Below, one piece after another: positions 25,027-32,710 of a stretch of DNA of 64,000 bases (positions are counted from its first letter, which is position 1; each line of letters begins with the position of its first letter). Source of the DNA: an uncultured Sphingomonas sp. (GTDB lineage Bacteria; Pseudomonadota; Alphaproteobacteria; Sphingomonadales; Sphingomonadaceae); NCBI RefSeq assembly GCF_936927845.1, contig NZ_CAKZHV010000032.1, positions 42,038 through 106,037 of the forward strand, read 5' to 3'. The notes under the pieces were generated by a model. It was not told where the DNA came from. It saw only the letters and a program-made list of their open reading frames with translations, and did not search any database. The translations under genes were made by a program, and so were the position numbers.

Positions 25027-28000
25027 GACGGCGCGCAGGCGGACTTCCTCCACGTCGAACCTGACCGAGGCGACGCCCGGCAGTGCCTCGATATGTTCGG
25101 CCAGTTCGGCGTCGAGCGAGAAATCGTGCCCAAGCAACACGCGCGCGGTGCCGCCGTCGGCGATCGGCAAGGTCAGCGTCACCTTGCCGCGCTGCCCGCG
25201 CCGCTCGCCGATCAGCGCGGCGAGCGCCGGGATCGCGGCAGCGTCGCTCACCGTCACCTCGAGTGCGAAGCGCGTCGTTGCCGCCAGCGTCTCGAACGGC
25301 TTGATCGCCTTGACGCTGACGCGCGGCGTTTCCTCGCCCGGCCGGCGATCGAGCTCGACCGTCAGCAGCCCGCACCCGCCGACCCGCGCCGCCTCCTCCA
25401 GATCGGCGGTGGTGCCGTCCTCGAAACAGGTCGCGGCGAACTGCCCGGTCGCGTCCGACAGCGTCACCATCAGGTAACGGCGCCCGCGCGCCGAGGTACG
25501 CCAGCGCGCTTCCTCGACCAGCACCGCGAGCGTCGCGCCGACGCGCGCGCCATCGGCGATGTGAAGCTCACCGAGCGATGCGAACGTGCGTGCGCCATGC
25601 ATCTTGGCAAGCATGCGATGCCGGTCGACCGGATGCGCCGAGAAATAGAAGCCGAAGGCGTCTTTCTCCTGCTCCATCCGCTCGCTTAGGCTCCAGCGCG
25701 CCGTCGCGGGCAGCTTGATCACGTCGCCGGCGTGGCTTTCCTCGCCGAACAGCCCGCCCTGCCCGCTGGTGCGGCCGTGATGCGCGCTCGCCGCCACCGC
25801 TAGGATCGTCTCGGCCACCGCGTGGACGCCCGCGCGGTTGGTTTCGAAACCGTCGAATGCGCCCGCGGCCGCCAGCGTCTCCAACTGCCGCTTGTTGATC
25901 AAGCGCGGGTCGACCCGTTCGGCCAAGTCGGACAGGCTCTTGAACGCGCCGCCCTGCGCGCGCGCCTCGACCAGCCGCTCCATCGCGCCCTCGCCGACCG
26001 ACTTGAGCGCCGCCAGCGCGAAGCGCACTGCGAGGCCGCCGTCGGCGGTCGGCTCGACGTCGAACTCGGCCTGGCTCGCGTTGATGCACGGCGGCAAGAG
26101 CTCGACGTTCATCCGCCGCGCATCCTCGACGAAGATCGCGAGCTTGTCGGTCAGGTGCAGGTCGTAACACATCGACGCGGCGAAGAATTCGTGCGGGTGA
26201 TGCGCCTTCAACCACGCGGTCTGATAAGCGAGCAGCGCGTAGGCGGCAGCGTGGCTCTTGTTGAAGCCGTAGCCCGCAAACTTGTCGATCAGGTCGAAAA
26301 GTTCGTTGGCCTTGGCCTTGGGGATGCCGTTCACTTCCTGGCAGCCGGTCACGAAGATCGAGCGCTGCGCGTCCATCTCCGCCTTGACCTTCTTGCCCAT
26401 CGCGCGACGCAACAGGTCCGCGCCGCCGAGCGAATAGCCCGCCAGCACCTGCGCGGCCTGCATGACCTGTTCCTGGTAGACGAAGATGCCGTAGGTTTCG
26501 GCGAGAATCGGCTCCAGCAGCGCGTGCGGATATTCGATCGGCTCGGTGCCCTGCTTTCGGCGACCGAATGACGGGATGTTGTCCATCGGTCCCGGGCGGT
26601 AGAGCGAGACGAGTGCGACGATGTCGCCGAAATTGGTCGGGCGCACCGCCGACAGCGTGCGGCGCATCCCTTCGGATTCGAGCTGGAACACGCCCACGGT
26701 GTTGCCGCTCTGGAGCAATCGGTAGACCGCCTCATCGTCCCAGGCGAGCGCGTCGAGGTCGATCGAAATGCCGCGCTTCGCAAGCAGTTGCACCGCTTTC
26801 TTCAGAACCGACAGCGTTTTCAGGCCGAGGAAGTCGAACTTCACCAGCCCTGCGCCCTCGACATATTTCATGTCGAACTGCGTCACCGGCATGTCGGAAC
26901 GCGGGTCGCGGTAAAGCGGAACGAGCTGCGCCAATGGCCGGTCGCCAATCACCACGCCCGCCGCGTGGGTCGAGGAATGGCGCGGCAGACCCTCCAGCTG
27001 CGTCGCCAGGTCGAGCAGGTGCCGGACCTGATTGTCGTTGGCATATTCCTTGGCGAGTTCGGGCACGCCGTTCAGCGCGCGCTTCAGGTCCCAGGGATCG
27101 GTCGGGTGGTTGGGCACGAGCTTGGCGAGGCGGTCGACCTGGCCGTAGCTCATCTGCAGCACGCGGCCGGTGTCCTTCAACACCGCGCGCGCCTTCAGCT
27201 TACCGAAGGTGATGATCTGCGCCACCTGATCGCGGCCGTATTTCTCCTGCACGTAGCGGATCACCTCGCCGCGCCGCGTTTCGCAGAAATCGATGTCGAA
27301 ATCGGGCATCGACACGCGCTCGGGGTTGAGGAAGCGTTCGAACAGCAGGCCTAGCTTGATCGGGTCGAGGTCGGTGATCGTCAGTGCCCAGGCAACCGCG
27401 CTGCCCGCACCCGATCCGCGCCCCGGACCGACCGGGATGTCGTGCGATTTCGCCCATTGGATGAAGTCGGCGACGATCAGGAAATAGCCGGGGAAGCCCA
27501 TCTGGATGATGACGTCGAGCTCGAATTCAAGCCTGTCGCGGTAGCCCTGCTTCCAGTCGGGCGCGAGCGGCGCGGCGGCGTCGCCCGCCGCCTGCGCCAG
27601 CTCCTCGATCCGCACCAGGCGGGCTTCCAACCCCTCACGCGCGCGGTCGCGCAGCATCGCCGCCTCGCCCTCGCGGTCACCCGCCAGGCTGGGGAGGATT
27701 GGCTTGCGCTTGGGTGCGGCCACCGCGCAGCGCTGCGCGACAACCAGCGTGTTGTCGATGGCCTCGGGCAGGTCGGCGAACAGCGCACGCATCTCCGCGG
27801 CGGGCTTCATCCATGCCTCGGGCGAGCTGCGCGGGCGATCCTCGGTCTCGACATAGGTCGAGTTGGCGATGCACAGCATCGTGTCGTGCGCTTCGCCGAA
27901 GCTCGCTTCCTCGAAGCACGACGGATTGGTGGCGACGAGCGGCAGGTCACGCGCGTAGGCGAGATCGATCAGCGCCTCCTCCGCTGCTTCTTCGACCGCG

Positions 28001-28536
28001 TCACCGCGGCGGACAAGCTCGACGTAGAGCCGGTCGGGGAACAACGCCTGCAGGCGATCGGCATAGGCCGCGGCGCGCGCGGGCTGATCCTCGGCGAACA
28101 AACGCGCGAGCGCTCCCTCGCCGCCCGCGGTCAGCGCGAGGAGACCCGCGGTATGCCGTTCCAGCGTCTCGAATGTGACGTGCGGCGCATGTTCGAGCGG
28201 TCGGTCGAGATGCGCCTGGCTGACCAGGGCGCACAGATTGTCGTAACCGGCCGCATCCTGCGCGTAGAGCGCGATCCAGTCGACCACCGGTGTGCCGCCC
28301 TCCGGCATGTCGGAGCGGCAGATGCCCAGCATCGTGCCGATCACCGGCTGCACACCAGCGGCAAAGGCACCGTCGGAAAAAGCCATCGCAGCGTACAGGC
28401 CGTTGCGATCGGTCAGAGCGGCGGCGGGAAAGCCGAGCTTTGCCGCACGCTTGGCGATCGCCTTCGGATCGATCGCGCCGTCGAGCATGGTGTAGCAGGA
28501 AAAGATGCGGAGCGGCACGAACCCGGAATGCGGCAT
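25021..28536 (-). CDS. dnaE: DNA polymerase III subunit alpha DnaE
   Basis: The replicative polymerase subunit, 1171 residues, the usual DnaE1 length. An N-terminal PHP domain starts at FVPLRIFSCYTMLDGAI with AALTDRNGLYAAM. The palm has GPGRGSGAGSAVAWAL and the metal-binding aspartates MPDFDIDFCETRR. VRHLLDLATQLEG and SSTHAAGVVI follow, then FNKSHAAAYALLAYQTAWLKAHHP, and an OB-fold region (SARGRRYLMVTLSDATG) near the C-terminus. It works with the beta clamp and clamp loader at the fork. It is transcribed alone, convergent with the radical SAM gene and divergent from the HdeD-like gene. Confidence 0.98.
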   Translation of the reverse strand: MPHSGFVPLRIFSCYTMLDGAIDPKAIAKRAAKLGFPAAALTDRNGLYAAMAFSDGAFAAGVQPVIGTMLGICRSDMPEGGTPVVDWIALYAQDAAGYDNLCALVSQAHLDRPLEHAPHVTFETLERHTAGLLALTAGGEGALARLFAEDQPARAAAYADRLQALFPDRLYVELVRRGDAVEEAAEEALIDLAYARDLPLVATNPSCFEEASFGEAHDTMLCIANSTYVETEDRPRSSPEAWMKPAAEMRALFADLPEAIDNTLVVAQRCAVAAPKRKPILPSLAGDREGEAAMLRDRAREGLEARLVRIEELAQAAGDAAAPLAPDWKQGYRDRLEFELDVIIQMGFPGYFLIVADFIQWAKSHDIPVGPGRGSGAGSAVAWALTITDLDPIKLGLLFERFLNPERVSMPDFDIDFCETRRGEVIRYVQEKYGRDQVAQIITFGKLKARAVLKDTGRVLQMSYGQVDRLAKLVPNHPTDPWDLKRALNGVPELAKEYANDNQVRHLLDLATQLEGLPRHSSTHAAGVVIGDRPLAQLVPLYRDPRSDMPVTQFDMKYVEGAGLVKFDFLGLKTLSVLKKAVQLLAKRGISIDLDALAWDDEAVYRLLQSGNTVGVFQLESEGMRRTLSAVRPTNFGDIVALVSLYRPGPMDNIPSFGRRKQGTEPIEYPHALLEPILAETYGIFVYQEQVMQAAQVLAGYSLGGADLLRRAMGKKVKAEMDAQRSIFVTGCQEVNGIPKAKANELFDLIDKFAGYGFNKSHAAAYALLAYQTAWLKAHHPHEFFAASMCYDLHLTDKLAIFVEDARRMNVELLPPCINASQAEFDVEPTADGGLAVRFALAALKSVGEGAMERLVEARAQGGAFKSLSDLAERVDPRLINKRQLETLAAAGAFDGFETNRAGVHAVAETILAVAASAHHGRTSGQGGLFGEESHAGDVIKLPATARWSLSERMEQEKDAFGFYFSAHPVDRHRMLAKMHGARTFASLGELHIADGARVGATLAVLVEEARWRTSARGRRYLMVTLSDATGQFAATCFEDGTTADLEEAARVGGCGLLTVELDRRPGEETPRVSVKAIKPFETLAATTRFALEVTVSDAAAIPALAALIGERRGQRGKVTLTLPIADGGTARVLLGHDFSLDAELAEHIEALPGVASVRFDVEEVRLRAVG

Positions 28537-28654
28537 CGCTGCAACCTAGGGGTGCGCGAACGATTCGACCAGCGCCGAACCGGCTGAGCTGAACCGACAA
28601 GGCGGAACCGGCGCGCGCGGCACCCGTTCGGCGGCGCAACCAGGAGATAGTGCG

Positions 28655-29230
28655 ATGACGGACCTACGCGGCGACGGACGGGCGAACGGTGGCGAAACCG
28701 GCGCCGGCTGGGGCTGGATCATGGCCTACGGCATCGTGTCGGTGCTGCTGGGCGTGGTGGCGTTCGCCGCACCGTTCGCCGCCACCTACGCCGCGACGAT
28801 CGTGATCGGCGCATTCTTCTTCGTGGCGGGCGGGTTCGCGATCGCGGCGTCGCTGTTCGGCCGCGGCTCGGCGCATCGCGGCTACACGATCCTGTTCGGC
28901 GCGCTGTCGGTGATCGTGGGGCTCATCATGCTGCTCGAGCCCGCGACCGGCGCCTTATCGCTGACGCTGATGGTCGCGGTGTGGCTGGGCGTGCGCGGCG
29001 TGTTGGAGTTGGTATACGGTTTCCGACTGAAGCGCGGCCGTGGCATGCTGATCGCGCTCGGCATCATCAACATCCTGCTCGCGCTGTTCATCCTCGCAAC
29101 CGTGCCGTTCTCCGCGCTGACCTTGCCGGGTTACATCCTCGGCATCAGCTTCGTCTTCGGCGGCGTGACCTCGATCACCGCCGCCGCCGATCACCGCAAG
29201 GGGGCGAGCGCCTTCGCGGTACCCGGCTGA
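28655..29230 (+). CDS. HdeD/DUF308-family membrane protein
   Basis: The 191-residue protein is almost entirely hydrophobic after a hydrophilic 20-residue head, with about six membrane segments (IMAYGIVSVLLGVVAF, TIVIGAFFFVAGG, ILFGALSVIVGLIML and others). Segments pair into repeating units as in HdeD, an E. coli membrane protein linked to acid resistance. Function here is unknown. AGGAGA precedes ATG 28655 at good spacing. It diverges from dnaE and converges on the glutathione peroxidase gene with four bases between. Confidence 0.88.
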   Translation: MTDLRGDGRANGGETGAGWGWIMAYGIVSVLLGVVAFAAPFAATYAATIVIGAFFFVAGGFAIAASLFGRGSAHRGYTILFGALSVIVGLIMLLEPATGALSLTLMVAVWLGVRGVLELVYGFRLKRGRGMLIALGIINILLALFILATVPFSALTLPGYILGISFVFGGVTSITAAADHRKGASAFAVPG

Positions 29231-29234
29231 GCGA

Positions 29235-29714
29235 TCAGAGCAGCGCCTCGATATCGCGGCGAATGTCTTCGGGTTTGGTGGTGGGTGCGTAGCGGCGAAC
29301 GGTGTTGCCGCCGCGATCGATCAGGAACTTGGTGAAGTTCCACTTGATCGCCTTGGTGCCCATCACCCCCGGCGCATCGGCCTTCAACCGCTCGAACAGC
29401 GGATCGGCGCGCTCGCCATTGACGTCGATCTTGGCAAACACGGAAAAGGTCACGTCGTAGGTCAGCGAGCAGAAGTTCGCGATCTCGGCCGCGTCGCCTG
29501 GCTCCTGCGCGCCGAATTGATTGCACGGGAACGCCAACACCTCGAACCCGCGCGGAGAGAGTTCACGGTGGAGCGCCTCCAGCCCCTCATATTGCGGGGT
29601 AAAACCGCATTTGGACGCGGTGTTGACGATCAGCAGCACCTTGCCGCGCCACTGGTCGAGTCCGATCGGCGTGCCATCGGCGGCCCTGACCGTCATGTCG
29701 GTGATCGCGGTCAT
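29235..29714 (-). CDS. glutathione peroxidase family protein (cysteine type)
   Basis: The 159-residue thioredoxin-fold peroxidase has the catalytic Cys in NTASKCGFTPQYEGLE, Gln in AFPCNQFGAQEPG, and the conserved Trp/Asn in IKWNFTKFLIDRGG. The Cys in FPCNQF is the usual resolving-region cysteine of thioredoxin-dependent members, so the reductant may be thioredoxin rather than glutathione. It detoxifies peroxides. ATG 29714 overlaps the GNAT stop as ATGA, making this the last gene of lolC-lolD-GNAT-gpx. Confidence 0.95.
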   Translation of the reverse strand: MTAITDMTVRAADGTPIGLDQWRGKVLLIVNTASKCGFTPQYEGLEALHRELSPRGFEVLAFPCNQFGAQEPGDAAEIANFCSLTYDVTFSVFAKIDVNGERADPLFERLKADAPGVMGTKAIKWNFTKFLIDRGGNTVRRYAPTTKPEDIRRDIEALL

Positions 29715-30304
29715 CGTGCTTCCCCTCGTAGCAGCAGTTGGTCGAGATTGCGGCGCACCTGCGGCCACTCGTGCGCCATGATCGAGTAGACTGCGCTGTC
29801 GCGCACCTCGCCTTCGGGCGTGACCATGTGCCCGCGCAGGACGCCGTCGAGCCGCGCGCCGAGCCGCTCGATGGCGACGCGTGAGATGCGGTTGAGGACG
29901 TTGGTGCGTAGCTGCACGCACTGACAGCCGAGCGCGTCGAACGCATGGGTGAGGAGCAGCCGCTTCGCCTCCGTATTGACGCCGGTCCGCTGGACACGCG
30001 GCGCGTAGACGGTGCCGCCGATCTCGACGCGGCTATGCGCCTCGTTCATTCGCAGGAAGCGCGTGACACCCGACACTGCGCCCGCCGCGTCGAGCACCAC
30101 GAAGGGAAGCGCGCGACCCGCCGCGACCTGCTGCTCGATCGCGTCGTACCAGCCGTCGATTGTGGCAGCGTCGGGCACGATCGTCGCGAAATTCGGCCCC
30201 ACGTCGGCGAGTGCGGCGAGGATCGCGTCGCGGTCGTCGCGCGAGAGGGGGCGAAGCGTGACGTGTCGGCCCGAGAGCGTCACCGCCTCGCGCCACGCGC
30301 TCAC
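29711..30304 (-). CDS. GNAT-family N-acetyltransferase (RimJ/RimL-like)
   Basis: The 197-residue acetyltransferase begins LSGRHVTLRPLSRDD, contains PFVVLDAAGAVSGVTRFL and RVEIGGTVYAPRVQRTGVNTEAKRLLLTHAFDALGCQCVQLRTN, where the Arg/Gly-rich acetyl-CoA loop normally lies, and ends with a GARLDGVLRGHMV segment typical of the RimJ/RimL group. The substrate could be a ribosomal protein, antibiotic or small amine. It starts with GTG overlapping the lolD stop by four bases (GTGA). Confidence 0.9.
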   Translation of the reverse strand: MSAWREAVTLSGRHVTLRPLSRDDRDAILAALADVGPNFATIVPDAATIDGWYDAIEQQVAAGRALPFVVLDAAGAVSGVTRFLRMNEAHSRVEIGGTVYAPRVQRTGVNTEAKRLLLTHAFDALGCQCVQLRTNVLNRISRVAIERLGARLDGVLRGHMVTPEGEVRDSAVYSIMAHEWPQVRRNLDQLLLRGEAR

Positions 30305-31062
30305 TGCAACTGGCCCTCGTGCAGCCGCACCACCCGGTCCATCCGCGCCGCCAGCCGCTCGTTGTGGGTCGCGACGAGCGCGGCGGAACCTTCCTCGCGC
30401 ACCAACCGCAGGAATTCGGCGAACACCACGTCGGCGGTATGTTCGTCGAGGTTGCCGGTCGGCTCGTCCGCCAGGATCAGCGCGGGACGGTTGGCGAGCG
30501 CGCGCGCGACCGCGACGCGCTGCTGCTCGCCGCCCGAAAGCTGCGACGGGCGATGCGTGAGGCGATGGCCGAGCCCGAGCACCGTCAGCAGATTGGTCGC
30601 GCGCGCCTCTGCCGCGGCACGCTCGTCGCCATGGACGAGTTGCGGCAGGATCACGTTCTCGATCGCGTTGAAATCGGCGAGCAGGTGGTGGAACTGGTAG
30701 ACGAAGCCGAGCCGGTCGCGCCGGACAGTGGTTCGACCCTTGGCATCGAGCCGCGCCGCTTCCTCGCCCGCGATGCGGATCGAGCCCTCGAATCCGCCCT
30801 CCAACAGGCCGATTGCCTGGAGCATCGTCGACTTGCCCGAGCCCGAAGGCCCGAGCAGCGCGACGATCTCGCCGGGCGCGATCGACAGGTTCACGCCGCG
30901 TAGGACGTGGATCGTCTCCGAGCCTTGCGTGAAGCTGCGCGCGAGGCCCTTAGTCTCCAACACCGGATCGCTCGCCTTGTGCCCGCCGCCGTCGGACGCG
31001 GCGAAGCCGCCACCTATGGCGGCTCCGATGCGCCGGCCGATAGCGTCTTCGCCGCTATTCAT
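30301..31062 (-). CDS. lolD: lipoprotein-releasing ABC transporter ATPase LolD
   Basis: LolD powers release of outer-membrane lipoproteins from the inner membrane to LolA. The 253-residue ATPase has Walker A GPSGSGKSTMLQAI, Q-loop YQFHHLLADFNAIENV (a LolD-like feature), signature LSGGEQQRVAVARAL, Walker B LILADEPTGNLD and the His switch VATHNERLA. It has a Gly-rich head of about 30 residues before the conserved start; ATG 31062 is the only clear start and overlaps the lolC stop by eight bases. It pairs with the adjacent permease. Confidence 0.95.
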   Translation of the reverse strand: MNSGEDAIGRRIGAAIGGGFAASDGGGHKASDPVLETKGLARSFTQGSETIHVLRGVNLSIAPGEIVALLGPSGSGKSTMLQAIGLLEGGFEGSIRIAGEEAARLDAKGRTTVRRDRLGFVYQFHHLLADFNAIENVILPQLVHGDERAAAEARATNLLTVLGLGHRLTHRPSQLSGGEQQRVAVARALANRPALILADEPTGNLDEHTADVVFAEFLRLVREEGSAALVATHNERLAARMDRVVRLHEGQLQ

Positions 31063-32305
31063 ACCGCAACACCTGCACCGGATCGGTACTCGCCGCCTTG
31101 TAGGCGGGATAGATCGTCGCGAGAAAGGTCATGACGAGCGTGATGACGACGATGGCGATGATCTCCACCGGATCGGGTTTAGACGGCAGCTCGGTCAGGT
31201 AACGGATCGAGGGATCCCACAGATTCTGCCCCGTCACGAACTGGACGAAATTGACCACTGCCTGACGGTAGAACAGAAATACCGAACCCAGCACCAGCCC
31301 CGCGATCGTCCCGAGCACGCCGATTGTCGTGCCAACGGTCATGAAGATACGCAGCATCGCCCCCCTGCTTGCCCCCATCGTGCGCAGGATCGCGATGTCG
31401 CGCGTCTTGGCGCGCACCAGCATGATCAGCGAGCTGGCAATGTTGAACGCGGCGACCAGGATGATGATGCACAGGACGACGAACATCGCGACTCGCTCGA
31501 CCGCCAGCGCATCGAACAATTCGGCGTTCAACTGCCGCCAGTCGCGGATGATCGCGTAGCCCTGCATCTTGGGTGCGAGCGGGGCGAGGATCTCACCCAC
31601 GCGGTCGGCATTCTGCGTCTCCAGCTCGATCATGCTGACCGAGTCGCCCATCAGCAGCAGCGTCTGCGCATCCTGGATTGGCATGATGACGTACGCCTTG
31701 TCGTAGTCGTAGATCCCTACCTCGAAGATCGCGCCGACGGTGTAGCTGACCTGACGCGGCACGGTGCCGAACGGGGTCGATTGCCCCTGCGGGTTCCAGA
31801 TCGTGATCTGCGACCCGATCGTCGCGCCCAGCGCCTCCGCCAGCCGCGCGCCGATCGCGACGTTGTTGCTGCCCGGCGTGATCGACGACAGGCTGCCGAC
31901 CACCACCTTCGACTGGATCGTCGCATTCTGCCGAATGTCCTGCGTGCGCATGCCGCGCAGCAGGATGAATTCGGCACGGCCATTATAGGTCGCGAACAGC
32001 GGTTGCTCGATCAGCGGCGTCGCTTGCGTGACCCCCGGCGTCGCGCGCGCCTCGCGCACCACCTGCTGCCAGTCGGGCAGGCGCCCGCCTACCCCCTGCA
32101 CCACCGCGTGACCGTTCAGCCCGACGATCTTGTCGAACAGCTCGGCACGAAAGCCGTTCATCACGCTCATGACGATCACGAGCGCGGCGACACCCAGCAT
32201 CACCGCGCCCAGGCTGAACCCGGCGACCAGGACAATGAAGCGTTCACCGCGGCCGGGCAACAGGTACCGGCGCGCGATCATGCTCTCGTAGCGCGACAGC
32301 AACAT
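31055..32305 (-). CDS. lolC: lipoprotein-releasing permease LolC/LolE
   Basis: The 416-residue inner-membrane protein has the LolC/E-FtsX layout: one membrane segment near the N-terminus (RFIVLVAGFSLGAVMLGVAA, then MSVMNGFRAELFDKIVGLNGH), a large periplasmic domain with FFGVLRGMRTQDI-like text (FILLRGMRTQDIRQ), and three C-terminal segments (VVLCIIILVAAFNIASSLIMLV, IGVLGTIAGLVLGSVFLFY, VEIIAIVVITLVMTFLA) ending YPAYKAASTDPVQVLRYE. ATG 32305 (MLLSRYESMIARRYLLP) is the true start. Alphaproteobacteria often have one such permease with LolD. Confidence 0.95.
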   Translation of the reverse strand: MLLSRYESMIARRYLLPGRGERFIVLVAGFSLGAVMLGVAALVIVMSVMNGFRAELFDKIVGLNGHAVVQGVGGRLPDWQQVVREARATPGVTQATPLIEQPLFATYNGRAEFILLRGMRTQDIRQNATIQSKVVVGSLSSITPGSNNVAIGARLAEALGATIGSQITIWNPQGQSTPFGTVPRQVSYTVGAIFEVGIYDYDKAYVIMPIQDAQTLLLMGDSVSMIELETQNADRVGEILAPLAPKMQGYAIIRDWRQLNAELFDALAVERVAMFVVLCIIILVAAFNIASSLIMLVRAKTRDIAILRTMGASRGAMLRIFMTVGTTIGVLGTIAGLVLGSVFLFYRQAVVNFVQFVTGQNLWDPSIRYLTELPSKPDPVEIIAIVVITLVMTFLATIYPAYKAASTDPVQVLRYE

Positions 32306-32510
32306 GGCGGCCGCTCTAGGATGCGGGCGGCGCGCTGGCAACGGGCAGGAGCGCGGCGGCGGCGCAACCGGGCTGTGGCGAATACGACACAGCGCCGCCA
32401 CATTCGGTTTCTCGCCCGTTCATAACAGTCGACACGTGAGCGGGCGTCACCTAGCAATCATCGCACTGGCACACAGGCAGAAGCCGTGGTTCGGGGAAAG
32501 CAGACCAGCC

Positions 32511-32617
32511 CCGCTTCGTGAACAACGAAGCGTGCGGGCGGAATGCAGGATTAGGGGGCTGACGAGTTCATCGTCACGCAGGCGCCCGGGTCGGAAACGG
32601 CCCGGGCGTTTGCTTTG
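32511..32617 (+). ncRNA. candidate structured small RNA (three hairpins, putative terminator)
   Basis: Three inverted repeats follow each other on the plus strand: GCTTCGT/ACGAAGC (32513-32531), TGACGA/TCGTCA (32560-32576) and CGCCCGGG/CCCGGGCG (32583-32608), the last followed by TTTGCTTTGT. The first loop contains TGAAC and the second GTTCA, which are perfect complements, so a loop-loop kissing contact is possible. No convincing coding frame or promoter was found, and the 5' end is unknown. Neighbouring genes both point the other way, so a plus-strand terminator here has no protein gene to serve. Confidence 0.35.
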
Positions 32618-32673
32618 TAACAACTCTGGAACACTTGAACGTCGTTGCGAGCGGTTTGACGCCGTGCGGCATG

Positions 32674-32702
32674 GTCCGGCTCAGGCATCGCCCGGGCCGG
32701 AC
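32674..32702 (-). terminator. possible terminator hairpin of the TonB receptor gene
   Basis: GTCCGGC and GCCGGAC form a 7-bp stem with a 15-base loop, eight bases after the TonB-receptor stop codon on the minus strand. There is no U-tract, so it may be only a processing or Rho-associated structure. Confidence 0.35.
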
Positions 32703-32710
32703 TGCATGTC

